This document shows positions 25,870 through 39,275 of a stretch of 64,000 bases of DNA, piece after piece; position 1 is the first letter of the stretch; the number at the start of each line of letters is the position of its first letter. The DNA is taken from the NCBI GenBank assembly GCA_943735955.1, contig OX030970.1, positions 6,110,124 to 6,174,123 of the forward strand, written 5' to 3'. The stretch comes from Piscicola geometra (taxonomy: Eukaryota; Annelida; Clitellata; Hirudinida; Piscicolidae). The notes under the pieces were generated by a model. The model did not search any database. It worked only from the letters and a program-made list of their open reading frames with translations, and had not been told where the DNA came from. The translations under genes and the position numbers were made by a program.

Positions 25870-26360
25870 ATTCTTAAACATTCTGGTTACCTTTTTCAAA
25901 CGAATGACATAACCGAACACTTTGACAACGTCCTAAACCGCCCTTCTACAATCAACGTCGGAGCGATTAACCATTTCCCCCAAGTGCTCACCAACGAAGC
26001 ACTGGATGATCCTCCAACCTTGCGCGAGACCCAGGAAGCAATTCGTCTTCTTTCCAGTGGCAAAGCACCTGGTTCAGACGCTATACCAGCTGAAGTCTAC
26101 GAGGAAAAGGAACTAGCCCTGACTAAGAGACTCCACAGCTGGTTCTTTTGATTTTAGAACAAGAGACAAATTCATAGGAATCTTCGTAAACAGAAAAGAA
26201 ACGACAGACTTGTGACAAGACTCTTCTATGGTGAAATTCTGCATGCACAGCGGTCTCGGGGTCGGCAAAAAGAACGCTTCAAAGACACTGAAAGCTTCAC
26301 TAAAAGCATTGTCATCGGTCCAGAAAGTGAGATCAAGCTACAACAAACTTTGGCCTCCAT
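25870..26360 (+). mobile_element. RTE-type LINE fragment, internally deleted
   Basis: First part reads TEHFDNVLNRPSTINVGAIN and RETQEAIRLLSSGKAPGSDA, then IPAEVYEE, which is the start of an RTE reverse transcriptase. At about 26150 it jumps to RLVTRLFYGEILHAQRSRGR and QKERFKDTESFTKS, normally near the end of the same protein. Most of the RT, including the catalytic box, is deleted. The C-terminal finger continues at 27800 beyond an inserted element. Confidence 0.8.
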
Positions 26361-26422
26361 GCGCACCTTCTACATTCTTTTTTAAATTCAAATTTTTGGT
26401 TTTCAACTAATTCAATGAAAGT

Positions 26423-27215
26423 TAGAGACCGACCGAAATTTGGTTTGGTTTCGGTTTCGGTGCCGAAATTGCCAATTTTTTTTAGTTTCGTTCCTTTTCC
26501 GGTTTCGGCCGAATCTAATTTTACAATTTCGGAAATTTTTCGGTTTCGGCCAAAAATAATTTTTTTAATTTTGGCTCAATTTCTGTTTCGGCTGAAATAG
26601 ATCTCATATTTACCGAAAAACCGAAATTTTTCTTTATTTTTGTAGTTTATCTGATATATCTGTATTCTCAATCGAACTATTAAGTTTGGGTTCGATTCTC
26701 TATTAGATATCTATTAGTTATCGTAGTTGATTGATTTATGGGTGTCATCAGACTAATTATTCGAATAACATATACAAGCATCTGGAACAACAATCATGTA
26801 TTTGAAATTTAAGTAAATTGGGATACGTTCAATGATGATATTTAACAAAACTTTTTTTAAGCCAATTCTATTTTTTTAAACATTTGTTTTATTTTCAAAA
26901 GTAAGTATCTGTATATTCTCAATCGAACTCGAATTATTAATTTTGGGTTCGATTCTCATCTCTATTTGATATCGTGGTTTATTGATTTATGGGTGACATA
27001 AGACTAATTGTTCGAATAACATATACAAGAATGTGGAATTCTAGATATCCATACTTTGAAAAACACTATATATAAGTCGAAAGAACGAGAAGATTTGGCT
27101 TCGATTAATTAATTCAAAAATAAATTGTGAGAATGTCGTTGAATCCTATTTGGAAGTTTTTTTACAAAATGTCAGTCTGACCAAAGCAAAGCCTGTCAAC
27201 AACAAAAAAATATTT
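26423..27215 (+). mobile_element. hAT-type element, right end lost (copy of 36138-37508)
   Basis: Begins with the same terminus TAGAGACCGACCGAAA and TTTCGG-rich subterminal repeats, and follows the other copy through CGAAAGAACGAGAAGATTTG. Similarity stops near 27215, before the right terminal repeat. It lies inside the RTE remnant. Confidence 0.8.
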
Positions 27216-27799
27216 TTTTTGAAAAAACGTCTGGTAGGCGAGAAACATGACCAAACAGCTTCACCGTTCTCTTCTTGATCATTTTAAGATGGAAATTTAT
27301 TTTTTTTTATTTTTCTGAACACTGCATATTGATCGGAAACATTGTAAACCAAACGCATTATATTTCTTGGCGTTGTTTGTTCAGAGGCATGCAGCAGAAT
27401 TGAAAGGATGCATATGCTTTATAACGTAACTTTTGTTTCTTCTGCAATGCGACTACCCCAGAAGCCATTCCTATGTTCTCCAACGCTGCGTCATTACCTT
27501 TGAGCTACTGCAAATGCAGCCTATCGATAGCCCAAGACAAACTAACTGCTCCACATTTTCGATATTTGGACCCTCAGCCTGCAGGTCAGTTAGTGAAGGA
27601 GCAAGTTTTTAGGATGTTGATACCAGATTTTAAATTAGAAAAAAGCGTGAAAAGGAACATTTTTCTCCAGATTCACATTTGTTCTGCTAGGTTGTCTTCC
27701 CACTTCTGCTTGTCTCGACTGAACGATTTTTTTTCATGATTCAGACCTCTGAAGAAATAATGAATTCTAGCCAATCTTGCCAAGTTTGTCACTTTTTAA

Positions 27800-28035
27800 A
27801 AGATTTGGTTGTAGGCCGCTGTTAGACAAATAGAGAAAAGAAGAAGCAAGTCGGAAAAACCCGTGATGGCAACCCTCCTGGAGACGTCCCACTCATCCCA
27901 TGTCCCTCATGTTCCCGAACCTTCCGTACCAGGATCGGTCTCATCAGCCGTCACAGGCAGGCAGTCACAACACCTCACGAACGACTAGAGTGCTTTGCGT
28001 CGATTCGACTGACGGACAAACGATCAAGTTGCCTA
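27800..28035 (+). mobile_element. RTE 3' end (C-terminal zinc finger)
   Basis: Translation gives PCPSCSRTFRTRIGLISRHR, the C2H2-like tail typical of RTE proteins. It ends in (AAT)n just before the first visible metalloproteinase exon. Confidence 0.7.
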
Positions 28036-29092
28036 ATTAAAAATAATAGTAATAATAATAATTAACAAAGCAGGGGAAGTGAACAACGAGACGGAGCTGA
28101 TGATGCAGCGAGCGAGATGTGGCATGCCTGACTTGGAGAGTCGAAGTGCTTATGGGAGGAGGAGGGAGAAGAGGTAGCAGGTCATTCCAGGTGAGAAGCC
28201 TCATGCTGTGCCACACGCTACTGAAGCCTATACCCTTTTCAATTACATTTGATTTTTTGAATATTATTACATCTCTTAATGCTCTAGGATCTCTATCGTT
28301 TCACTTGATTTTATAAAATCTTATCCCTAATCATTAATTATTTCAATTATTCTTATAACCATCACAGATAAATATTGGTTTCTCAAGTCATCTTCATGGA
28401 AGATTGAACCATACAAAGTAGGACTCGATAGAGAAGCTACAACGGATGCCATCCAGAACGCCTTTGACGTTATTAAGTTTTCAAAATTAGTCTTTGAGAT
28501 CTTCAAATATTTCATTGATATGTATGTAAACATTCTGGAAATGAATCACATGGAAATCACTGAATGCAAGATACCACCACTTGTCAGGCAACATTCAAAG
28601 CTTTAAATTTTCAGTCCTGGGCCAAATACTCGAAACGTGATTTTCGTTACGTTGGAAATAACAACCGAGCAGACATTATCGTCAGCTGGTCGACTCGGAA
28701 CCACAACTGTGATCTTGCTTTTGACGGCTGGGGAGGAGCTATTTTTCATGTCAGAAGGAGACTGCCCATCGAAATTCACTTTGATGAAAACTGGGCCCCC
28801 GGTCACAACAAGGATGGTGGTAAGTAATGCAGCATTCTGGTAGTTAGTGATGGCTCTATGTGGTGACGTAATAGTAATGTAAAAGTGATGACGTGGGAAG
28901 ACAAAGTAATGGTATGCAACATTCGCTCCGCACACAGATCTCAACCTCCGTGAAGTCGCCATGCACAGCGCTGGACACCTTCTCGGCTTGGGAACTCGAA
29001 CGTTCCACGCAGCATAATGTTCCTCACGGACCATCATTACCCGAATCCAGCTCTTGCCGTCGGTGATTTGAATGGGGTTATGGCTAAGTACG

Positions 29093-29446
29093 GTGAGTGG
29101 ATGGGAGGGATGTGTGGATGGGAGGGTTGTGTGGATAGGATGGTTTTGTGGATGGGAAGGATATGTGGATGGGATGGTTGTGTGGATGGGATGGTTATGT
29201 GGATGGGAGGGATGTGTGGATGGGAAGGATGTGTGGATGGAAGAGATGTGTGGATGGGATGGTTGTGTTGATGGAATGGTTGTGTGGATTGGAAGGATGT
29301 GTGGATGGAAGAGATGTGTGGATGGGATGGTTGTGTTGATGGAATGGTTGTGTAGGTGGGATGGTTGTGTGGATGGGAGAGATGTGTGGATGGGAGAGAT
29401 GTGTGGATGGGAAGGATGTGTGGATGGGAGGGTTGTCTGTGTATGG
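29093..29446 (+). repeat. 17-bp minisatellite starting at a 5' splice site
   Basis: About 20 units of GTGTGGATGGGAGGGAT type. The first unit starts with the donor itself: exon end TACG, then GTGAGTGGATGGGAGGG. G-rich on the transcribed (non-template) strand. Confidence 0.92.
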
Positions 29447-29764
29447 ATGACTGGAACGTCTAAAAGATTGTTAAGCGTTTTTATAGTACCAAAGTGAGAA
29501 ACAGTCTGCTGATGGTAGCACTGAGCCAATATTATTTCATAATAAAAAGAATTATATTTTTTCCAATAAATACCACTATATCAGTTTTTTTATTGTTTTT
29601 AATTTATTTTCTTTTTACTATTATTCTAGGATTGAACGGGTGCTGTGATATGAAGCAAGCACAATTTCGGTCCATCAAACATTGACAAAGAGATTCGCCG
29701 AGATCTCTGCGAACTTGGGCAAGACGAATTCAACCTGTGCTCGTTTGCCGACAAGATCATGGTG

Positions 29765-30260
29765 AGTGTGAGGGTTTTGGTTGGGAACTTGAAGGATTTA
29801 AAGTATAAAATGAAAACGTGCCAAACATTTATGAAATGAGTTGTGTGTATGTAGGTGCACTCGGCTTAAAGGGCTCAAGGTGTCAACGAGGCGACGAGAG
29901 AAAGTTGTGTGTAAGGGGCGAGGCAAAAAGGTGAAGTTGTCAAATTTGTATGGAGCACTAATTTATTTAAAAACTTTACTTTCAAAAAAGCACAGCTCTA
30001 GTAATAATGTGACTGCCTGACTATACCACAACATATTTTAATTTTGTTAAATGATGAAGATACAATGTAATTCTTATTTCCTAGAGAGCATTAGGGGCAC
30101 ATGTCCCCCCCCCCTAAGAGCTAATTTGGTATCTTTTTAAAAATACAATTAGAACAATTTTATACATTTATACTTCTCAACATTATAATTACTCCAACAC
30201 TCAAAAAAAAACAGTTAAATTTTTAATCTAAAGATTAACGGCGATTAACATTTTCAATAT
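29765..30260. other. Intronic spacer
   Basis: AT-rich, with a C-run at 30100-30110. No gene seen. Confidence 0.4.
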
Positions 30261-30265
30261 ATATA

Positions 30266-30400
30266 TGATGCGGTGTTTGCAACGTATGCATTGAGAGATG
30301 TGTACGTCATGTGAAGTGGCGCCTCTGGTACATAAGAACCATGGTTCTCAGAACCATAGTAACATGGCCTGCGTCTGTCAGGCTGTGAGTAATATAAACC
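30266..30400 (+). repeat. SINE family A, 5'-truncated copy
   Basis: GATGCGGTGTTTGCAACG to GCGTCTGTCAGGCTGTGAG, the same 3' half as at 406-540 and 38840-38955. It lacks tRNA-like boxes and the 18-bp array. Confidence 0.75.
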
Positions 30401-31406
30401 ACACTAAAATAAATATTTATAGCATTTTTATATAAGTATTAAAAGCAGCCTTATAAAACTACAAAAGAAAAAAAGCAAGAAAAAAATACATAAATTTAAT
30501 GAAACACTTCACTTGGCAACATTTGCAAACATATCAACTTAGCTGCATTCCAATTCCCAATTTCACCCCCCTCCCCCCCTATTAGAACAAAAAGACAAGG
30601 TTTTTGTTCTAGACGGTTTCAGAGAGAACGTCAGAAATATAGAAAAACACAGCCCTGTATTCAGAGAGGTGGACGATAAAATCAACTTCATCATTGTCGA
30701 ATCACCGTCACAACTGACAGGATTTGCTAGGATTTATACGGTTGGCTGGGTGTGCAGTAGAGTGCTCAGAAATACCATAGAGAAAAATAATTATTTTATA
30801 ATTTCGCATATAGTCCTATTTTGTGCCATTTAGTGTTGTGAACAGCTCAATTAAATTTTAAATCTATCAAACAGTTTTTAGTAACCCCTCAAGGACATTA
30901 AAGTTTTGAAAAAAGTGTTTTTTTCAATTAAAATCTATTTTGAACTTTCTTACAAATTATATGTAAATAAAAACTTGAGACCATTTAATAAAACATTTTA
31001 AAAATATTTTTGTATACCAAGTTAGTATGAAGCTAAAAAAACAATATTAATGTTATATGAGTACACAGAAAAAAACAATGCATCTTAAGTAAGTTTAAAT
31101 ATATCAATTGTTTCTAAGTGTCAATGAAGTTGTGTGCGAGGAACAGGAATCTGTCTTCGATGATGTTCAATCACTTGAAGCTGTTCTGCATCCTTTGTTA
31201 GCACTGAGTTGTCATCCGTTGCTACCTTGACAGCACGTTCAGCACAGTCATTTACGACTCGAACGACTGCAACTATCTTTCGGCTTGTTCATAGCTGTCC
31301 TGACTCTCGCACGTATTTGCATCTGAAGACAGAAAACTATGGACGAGTTTGAGAGCAGTGAACAGGTGCATTGATCTCTGAGTAACGAAACCAGGTCTAT
31401 ATTTTG

Positions 31407-31970
31407 CCATGCCGACATGCAACGCAGCGTTAACCTGTTCTCCAGCACCTGCACAAACTTTGGTCTGACGATCAGCACAAAAAAGACTGAAGTCCTTCAT
31501 CAGCCAGCACCCGGAAAGCCCTACGTTGAGCCTAACATCACGGTCAATGGACAAAAGCTCAACACAGTGGACCGATTCACCTACCTAGGCAGTACACTAT
31601 CCCAGAGTGTCACAATCGATGACGAGGTGAATATCAGGATTGCTAGAGCCAGTTCCACCTTTGGCAAGCTATACCCTAACGTCTGGAACAGAAGAGGCAT
31701 CACCACCAAGACAAGGCTGAAAGTATACAGGGTTGTGGTGCTCCCCACACTGCTATATGCATGTGAAACGTGGACTGTATATCAACGCCATGCTAGGAAG
31801 TTGAACCACTTTCACACAACAAGCCTCAGGAAAATCCTCGGCATAAAATGGCAAGAAAAAATTCCAGACACAGTGGTACTGTCCATAGCAGGACTTCCCA
31901 GCATCTTCACCCTGCTAATGCAATTTCAGTTTTGCTGGACAGGGCACGTAGTCCGAATGCCTTCAGAAAT
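31407..31970 (+). mobile_element. RTE-type LINE, RT thumb and C-terminal region
   Basis: Starts ADMQRSVNLFSS (just after the catalytic FADD box in the family), then VDRFTYLGSTLSQSVTIDDE, VYRVVVLPTLLYACETWTVY and LRKILGIKWQEKIPD. It breaks off at HVVRMPSEM near 31970. It sits in an intron of the metalloproteinase locus. Confidence 0.85.
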
Positions 31971-32165
31971 GAGGTGCTTGGTGTCAATCTAAAGTACCGC
32001 ACAAATGGCAAACTGTTCAACCTTCGGAGGCTCCAGGAAAAAACCAAGGTTATGACAGAAATCATCAGAGACCTGCTGTTTGCTGATGAATGTGACTTCA
32101 ACACTGTCTCAGAAGCCGACATGCAACGCAGTTTCAACCTGTTGAAACTCTTTAGTCAAATTAGC
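31971..32165 (+). mobile_element. RTE-type LINE, earlier RT segment in permuted order
   Basis: Reads KYRTNGKLFNLRRLQEKTKV and DLLFADECDFNTVSEADMQR. This is the segment that normally precedes the 31407 fragment; its end (ADMQRS) duplicates that fragment's start. The catalytic box is FADE rather than FADD. Confidence 0.8.
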
Positions 32166-32613
32166 CTTTAAAAATTATAAAAAATGTGAGTCTACTATAT
32201 TTCTAAATAGTTTTATTCTATAAAAAACCTTTGTTATATTCCTTTGATTGTATATTACATAAGAGGGTTAAATCGGTTGAAGGGTGTATCCCAATAAGTT
32301 GTTTATGAAAAAGAGATAAAATGGACCAATGGATCTTGAGCGGTATTTTACCCAAGGCCTATTTTGGTCATTGTCAATTTCATATAGTCTATTTCGACAA
32401 GGTTTACTATTTAGAATAAAAAATTATTTTTGATAAAATCTAATTTTTCCATATACCGCAAACATCCGCATTAAAATTACATACATTATCTTAACCATAT
32501 TACAACTCTCCAATTTACTTCAACATTCAGAAAGTAAAAGTGTGAAAACACTATTACAGCTTCACAACTAAAGTCTACATAACTTCTTCACAAAGAGGCA
32601 ACTGATGAAATTG

Positions 32614-32836
32614 AAAAACTCCCGAAAAACCTCCTCACTGTCTACACTTGGAAGGGAAACGACACCGAAAAACCTCCTCACTGTCTACACTTGGAAGGGA
32701 AACGACACCGAAAAACCTCCTCACTGTCTACACTTGGAAGGGAAACGACACCGAAAAACCTCCTCACTGTCTACACTTGGAAGGGAAACGACACCGAAAA
32801 ACCTCCTCACTGTCTACACTTGGAAGCGAAACGACA
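32614..32836 (+). repeat. 43-bp tandem repeat, ~5 copies
   Basis: Units contain AACCTCCTCACTGTCTACAC and GGAAGGGAAACGACACC. The period of 43 rotates the reading frame each unit, giving the same three peptides cyclically in every frame. Confidence 0.93.
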
Positions 32837-32925
32837 TCGAATGCTTCTTAAAGCTTCGCCATGACGTCAGAATTCTTTAAACGCAATTATCCATGAGAAA
32901 GGATCCCTAAACACCTCTCTCTTCT

Positions 32926-33055
32926 TCACCTACTCTCTCCCACCAACACCTCCATTCATCCTTTTCACCTACTTTCTCCCACCAACACCTCCATTCATCC
33001 TTTCCACCTACTCTCTCCCACCAACACCTCCATTCATCCTTTCCACCTACTTTTC
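32926..33055 (+). repeat. 39-bp tandem repeat, ~3.5 copies
   Basis: Units CACCTACT(C/T)TCTCCCACC plus AACACCTCCATTCATCC. Pyrimidine-rich, about 80 bp upstream of the acceptor of the last visible metalloproteinase exon. Confidence 0.9.
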
Positions 33056-33769
33056 ACTCTTAACCCATCTCCCCTACACCATCCTTCAGGCTACTACTAC
33101 TATCACAAACAATTTCACTTACAAAGAATAGATTGGCAATACCCCAAGGACTTGATTCATTGGAACTGCGTGTCGAGGGACCTCAAGGCAGTGTCCTCGC
33201 ACATGCCCTATCACGTGCAAGACATGCGACGTTCTTCTTCACCTCAGACAAGGTTTTCCTGTCCGACGGAAGCGGTCACCAGGTGAGCTCTTCCAGACAA
33301 CATTATACAAAATTGTTTCATTCAACTGCTTCCAACCAATTTTTCTCCTCAACTTGCAGGTTGATCCTCGTTTTACTTGTAGTTTGAGAGACTTTTTGGT
33401 TTTAGGAAAAATGCTAATAAAGAAGGGATGAGAGGGATGAGAAAGGCTTTGCCTGCAAGCGTGCACTTGCAGCTCGTCGGCCTCGGCGTTTGTGTGCTTT
33501 TGAGTTTTGTGGCTTGATGAGGAGTAGCAGGTGGTTTGTAGGTGAAGGAGAAAGCAGTGTATTGGTTGCTAGCTTGGTGCTTCAGAAAAGCAGCTGAATT
33601 GGAAACATTGAAAAACTATTAGTTTGTCATAAACTCTGCTTAATCATCTGAAGCAACATCATCATATTAATTTGTCAAAAAACCAATAATAAAAAGAATA
33701 ACAACAAATTCAAACCACAACTTTTTAGTGGCACATTTTCAACGATAAATTGTCAAAGAACTTGCCAAA

Positions 33770-34240
33770 AATGGGTAAAAGTAAAAAGTGGCATTCCCCA
33801 AGGATCAGTCTTGGGTCCATTATTATTTGTTTTATTCATCAACGATCTGCCAGAGAGAGTGAGTTCAAATATATTTATGTACGCTGATGATTGTAAAATA
33901 TATCAACAAACTAATGAAATAGAGGACCAAACAAGGCTACAAGAAGATATAAATAAAGTAGTGGAATGGAGTGTGCAATGGGCCCTCAGACTTAATCCAC
34001 ATAAATGTAAACTATTGCAAATATACAGAAATAAAAAGGAAGAAAGAGTTTATTCTATGCAGAATTATGAAGGAAGTCAGGTAGTTTTAGAAAGTATAGA
34101 GTATGAAAAAAAACTTGGTGTAATTATAGACAAGAATTTAAAATTCCATATTCACATACAAAAACAAATAAATAAAGCTAACCAATTATTAGGGCTAATA
34201 AGAAGAACTTTTAAATTTCTTGATATAAATAATTTAAAGT
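33770..34240 (+). mobile_element. CR1-like LINE fragment (RT palm)
   Basis: KSGIPQGSVLGPLLFVLFIN, the catalytic box FMYADDCK, and SIEYEKKLGVIIDKN. Same family as 51150-52670 and 3130-5500, truncated on both sides. Confidence 0.85.
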
Positions 34241-34289
34241 CGTTAAATTTTTTATCGAATTTAAAAAAAATTAACGCATTTAGAAATTG

Positions 34290-35375
34290 TAATGCATTAA
34301 ATTGAACTGTCAGCAAGTGAACACAAACACTCTTTAAACACCAACACGGGTCGATTCGACCCATACCATTATTCAATCGCTCACTGTGTTTTTAATTGGG
34401 AAGTTATTTCGTTGTAATTTCGTGACTGTCTAATTATTTATTGACAATCTAACACACTTTTCAGATGTTAAATATCATTTATAGTTTCGGTTTTACAGCA
34501 ATATAAGATTTTTGCTAACGTTTGCGAGCGTATGGGTCGAAACGAACCATGAAATGAATAACACGAATTGAATAGCTTAAGTTAAATATTTTGGGAAATT
34601 TTTTTCACTATCAAAAAATTAGCAGTTTATTCATTCATAGTTAGCAAAATTAATACATGATGGACATTTCGACAACGTTAGACAGTTTTGTTTTAGATGC
34701 ATTTTCTGCAGCACAAACGACTACCTGTCTTGGCTGATAAGTTAAAAAGAACTTGGTGATTAGGAATAATTTTATGTTGTTTTTATCATCATTTTTTTCA
34801 TATAGCTCTGCTCTTTAAATTTTGAAAAGCTCCTTTTTCTTCACTTTTTTACGCTTAAATTCACGCCAGAAGATGAAAAGATTGAATGCGGATCGTCTAT
34901 CATATGTTGAAAAAAAATTTTTGGCTAACGCCATATTTTTTTTTCTACTAATATATACTTTTCATCCTTCTTTACATACTTATGTGGAATTTGATAGTTT
35001 TTATTGCCACATGTCATGATCAGCACCGATTGAAGCAAACTTTGTTTTTTTTGCTTCAAAAACTTCTGATATTAAATAAACAAAATCTTAAAAATTTAGA
35101 TATTAATTCACATATATTTCGTTATATTAATTGGCTTATACACAGACAACAGTCTTTGACCACAATGGTTTACCTCTACCATTATAAACCCCTATTAGGA
35201 TAGTGAAATCATTTTACAAAAGAATTAAACTCTGATAATTATTTATAAAGATATATGAAAATGGTATAAAAAATCAATAAAACTATAAAAAAATTATTTT
35301 TTCAGTGAAAAAATCGTTCAAATATGCGATGGGTCAATTCGGTATTTTTTATATTGATGTTTAAGGGTTAAGGTG
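34290..35375. mobile_element. Possible piggyBac-like remnant
   Basis: GGGTCGATTCGACCC-type palindromic motif near the left side (34345) and GATGGGTCAATTCGG near the right, ending TTTAAGGGTTAA at 35370, which resembles piggyBac ends with a TTAA target. The left terminus is not clear and no transposase is seen. Confidence 0.3.
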
Positions 35376-35379
35376 GATT

Positions 35380-36129
35380 TTGTCCAAAGTCAATTTTGGT
35401 CGTACACCACCACGACCACCTCCAAGCCACTACATCATAATTTTGTTCAGTATAGAATTAAATTTTTATTTATAATTAATTTAGCTTTGAATTATAATTT
35501 TGTAATACCGTAAAATACCAATGTATTCGTACACTTTTAAATAATTGTTTTTTCAAATGAACGAAGTTAGAAAACTTTTTCAACTAATTACCAAAAACTC
35601 TAAATCGATAAATATTTACTTTCTTCGCATTAACATCGCTCTTTTATACCACAATTGAAATAAGTTTTTATTAGACTCTAATAATAATAATAATAATAAT
35701 TAGAGCTGTTCGACGATTAAAAATTATAATCGCCGATAATCGTTCGATTAAAATTTTAATCGTGCGTTTATCTTATTTTAACGCAATATTCTTAGCATAT
35801 TTAACATTAGTATTTAATAGTATTTTAATTTTTTTTCTCCAACTGTAATAGAAATTTTATCATAATTAATTTATAAAAGTAATCCACATTTGAAAGAAAA
35901 AAAAGAATATATAAATGATAAAAAATGCAATTATCACACATCTTATTTGAGCCAGTTACTCAAGCAAAAAAGTTTTTCTACATGTGCCTTGACAAGCTGA
36001 ATAGACGTTCACATGGAACTGTAATTGCAGAAGATGACAAGAACTTTCTTGCCAGTTTCGCTCTTTCGTGTTGTTGTCACCAAACAAGTAGACAACTATC
36101 CAAGCCTACCTCAGATTCTGTTCTATAAC
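35380..36129. other. AT-rich spacer
   Basis: Contains (AAT)n at 35685-35702 and an unrecognised short frame at 35925-36128. No supported gene. Confidence 0.35.
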
Positions 36130-36137
36130 GTTGAATG

Positions 36138-37508
<1,371 letters not shown>

Positions 37509-37519
37509 GTTGAATGATT

Positions 37520-38835
37520 GACTAAGTAATGATTGAAGTATCTTCATCTTAAGAGTCTCTTGTTTGGTGGAGACAGTATAGTTTTGGAGGTTTTCTTATC
37601 TTCAACTCTTTAATTTGTTAAAGACGTTTTAAATTTTTACATTGGGGGTCTAATGATGTGGCAATTTTCAACAATTGGATATTCTGCTTAATCTTTTTTC
37701 GGCTCCAGTTAAATAAAAAAAATTTCTATTGAAACTAATGGCATAAGCTGGATCATTTTCTTAAGTGCATATTTCTTGTGTAAGACCACCAATTGCAAGC
37801 AACACTATTGAACATGTAACGTATTTTTGCCGCCCAGAAGTTCTGTTGCAAATCTAGAAGGAATAAGAAGTTTTTTGAAGAAATGCACTTTTTCCCATTC
37901 GTTTTTTGACAGTAAATTAAGAGATTGTTTGTGTTCACCTTCTGAAAATTTAGCCAACACAGCAAAAACAGTTTAATTTTGATCAATTTGAATGCATTTC
38001 AATTTTGGAATGCGTTAATTCTTCTCAATTCGTTAAAATTTTAACGGCGTTAAACATTTTAACAGGCGTTAAATGATTAATGCGTAAACTCGAAAGGTAA
38101 GTTAGATTAAAGCGCAGCTTTAGTTTTTATTAGTATACTTTTTATACTTGCTTCTTTATATTATTAGACTAAAATTTTTATAAACTTGATATTGACTTTT
38201 AATTTTTTCTAAGATCTTATTTTTGTTTAGTTACATTATTCAGAGCAATATTTTTGTGATAAACTTGCATCTTTTTTATAAAAAAAACAATTTAATTGTT
38301 TTTAATAAACCTTTTGAAAAAATAAAATCTTTGATTAAAAAATATGAAGTTAAGCGAAAAATATTAATTTTGGTAAATTAGTTTAAGTTGGGGAAAATTT
38401 TCCGTTATTTTGCTGAGTGCTAGCGAAATCTAATAAAATAATAATTTTGAAACTTTTTTCTTATATTTATTATTTTTTAAAATTTTACAAATAATGACTA
38501 TATTATTAAAATTTTTCTTGTTCGCAATAATCACCTCCATAGACATTCTAGTTTTGTAGATTCATGTACAAAATAAAAATCCAAAAAAACAATTCTTTTT
38601 TCGAAAAATGATGGTATACGAAAATTAAGGGTGTACGAAAAATTTAGTATTTTACAGTAGTTAAAATATTTTTAGTGAGCTGTGAAATTAAAGTAGTTTT
38701 GTTGAGAATAATTTATTCAGAAGTTTTATTCAAATATAATTTAGATTTTAATTGTTATAGGATTTATTTTATTCAAAAAATAGGCTTAGAATTGGTAGTT
38801 GAGGCTTAGTTGGGTGCAGAGAGCAGTTATTTTGT
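37520..38835. other. AT-rich spacer
   Basis: Very AT-rich, no supported coding frame or RNA gene. Confidence 0.4.
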
Positions 38836-38839
38836 CTAC

Positions 38840-39052
38840 ATTACGCACAGCCTGACAGAAGCAGGCCACGTTACAATGGTTCTTATGCACCAGAGACGCC
38901 ATTCCACCTGACATACACATCCTTCAATGCATACTTCGCAAACACCGCATCATATACACTAGGTAAATGATAGTTTATGGTTTCTCGTCAAGGATTTGAA
39001 CAGACAACCTTTGAGTCGCAAGTCCAAAATCTACCATCTAAGCCATCCTGAT
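38840..39052 (-). repeat. tRNA-derived SINE (family A), most complete copy
   Basis: On the minus strand: A box-like GGATGGCTTAGATGG, B box-like TGTTCAAATCC, one copy of TTTACCTAGTGTATATGATG, then the body ending GCCTGCTTCTGTCAGGCTGTG. It shows the ancestral state of the locus at 1-540. Confidence 0.75.
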
Positions 39053-39059
39053 TCTTTAT

Positions 39060-39275
39060 TGCTAGTTGATTGCATGCTGAAAAACAGGTTGATTGAGTGC
39101 AGAGAAGATGGTTAAGGGTTCAGCCATTGAAAATACTTATTCACACCATGAACTTCGAACAGAAGCCGACATATTCATTTTATTTTTACTCAGAATATCA
39201 CACAAGTCATCAAAAGAACACCATGCAATTGCTCCTCAATAGACCATAAATGTCCATCTTTGTCCGCTGCATTCC
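39060..39275. other. Probable 3' UTR/downstream region of the INTS15-like gene
   Basis: Follows the TAA at 39276 on the minus strand. No other gene seen. Confidence 0.4.

Larger units (their letters stand above)
28074..33282 (+). pseudogene. Matrix metalloproteinase, furin-activated type, degenerate
   Basis: Exons 28074-about 28190, 28368-28468, 28615-28819, 28938-29092, 29630-29761, about 30586-30740 and 33133-33282, most with AG/GT borders. The first has the cysteine switch RCGMPD and a furin-type site RRREKR. The catalytic domain follows: KIEPYKVGLDREATTDAIQN, then AFD/SWAKYS, RADIIVSWSTRNHNCDLAFD and EIHFDENWAPGHNKDGG. The zinc helix reads MHSAGHLLGLG, where the family has HExxHxxGxxH: the catalytic Glu is Ser, and a one-base deletion removes the third His codon before SNVPRSIMF. 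A TAG follows the furin site, and the last exons, hemopexin-like (WQYPKDLIHWNCVSRDLKAV), need further frameshifts. Because WDR1-like, INTS15-like and psq exons nearby keep frame, decay is more likely than sequencing noise. Confidence 0.82.

Noticed and set aside
28603..29529. 308-codon minus-strand frame rich in HPH/STHPS
   Set aside because: It is the antisense of the metalloproteinase exons and the 17-bp array.
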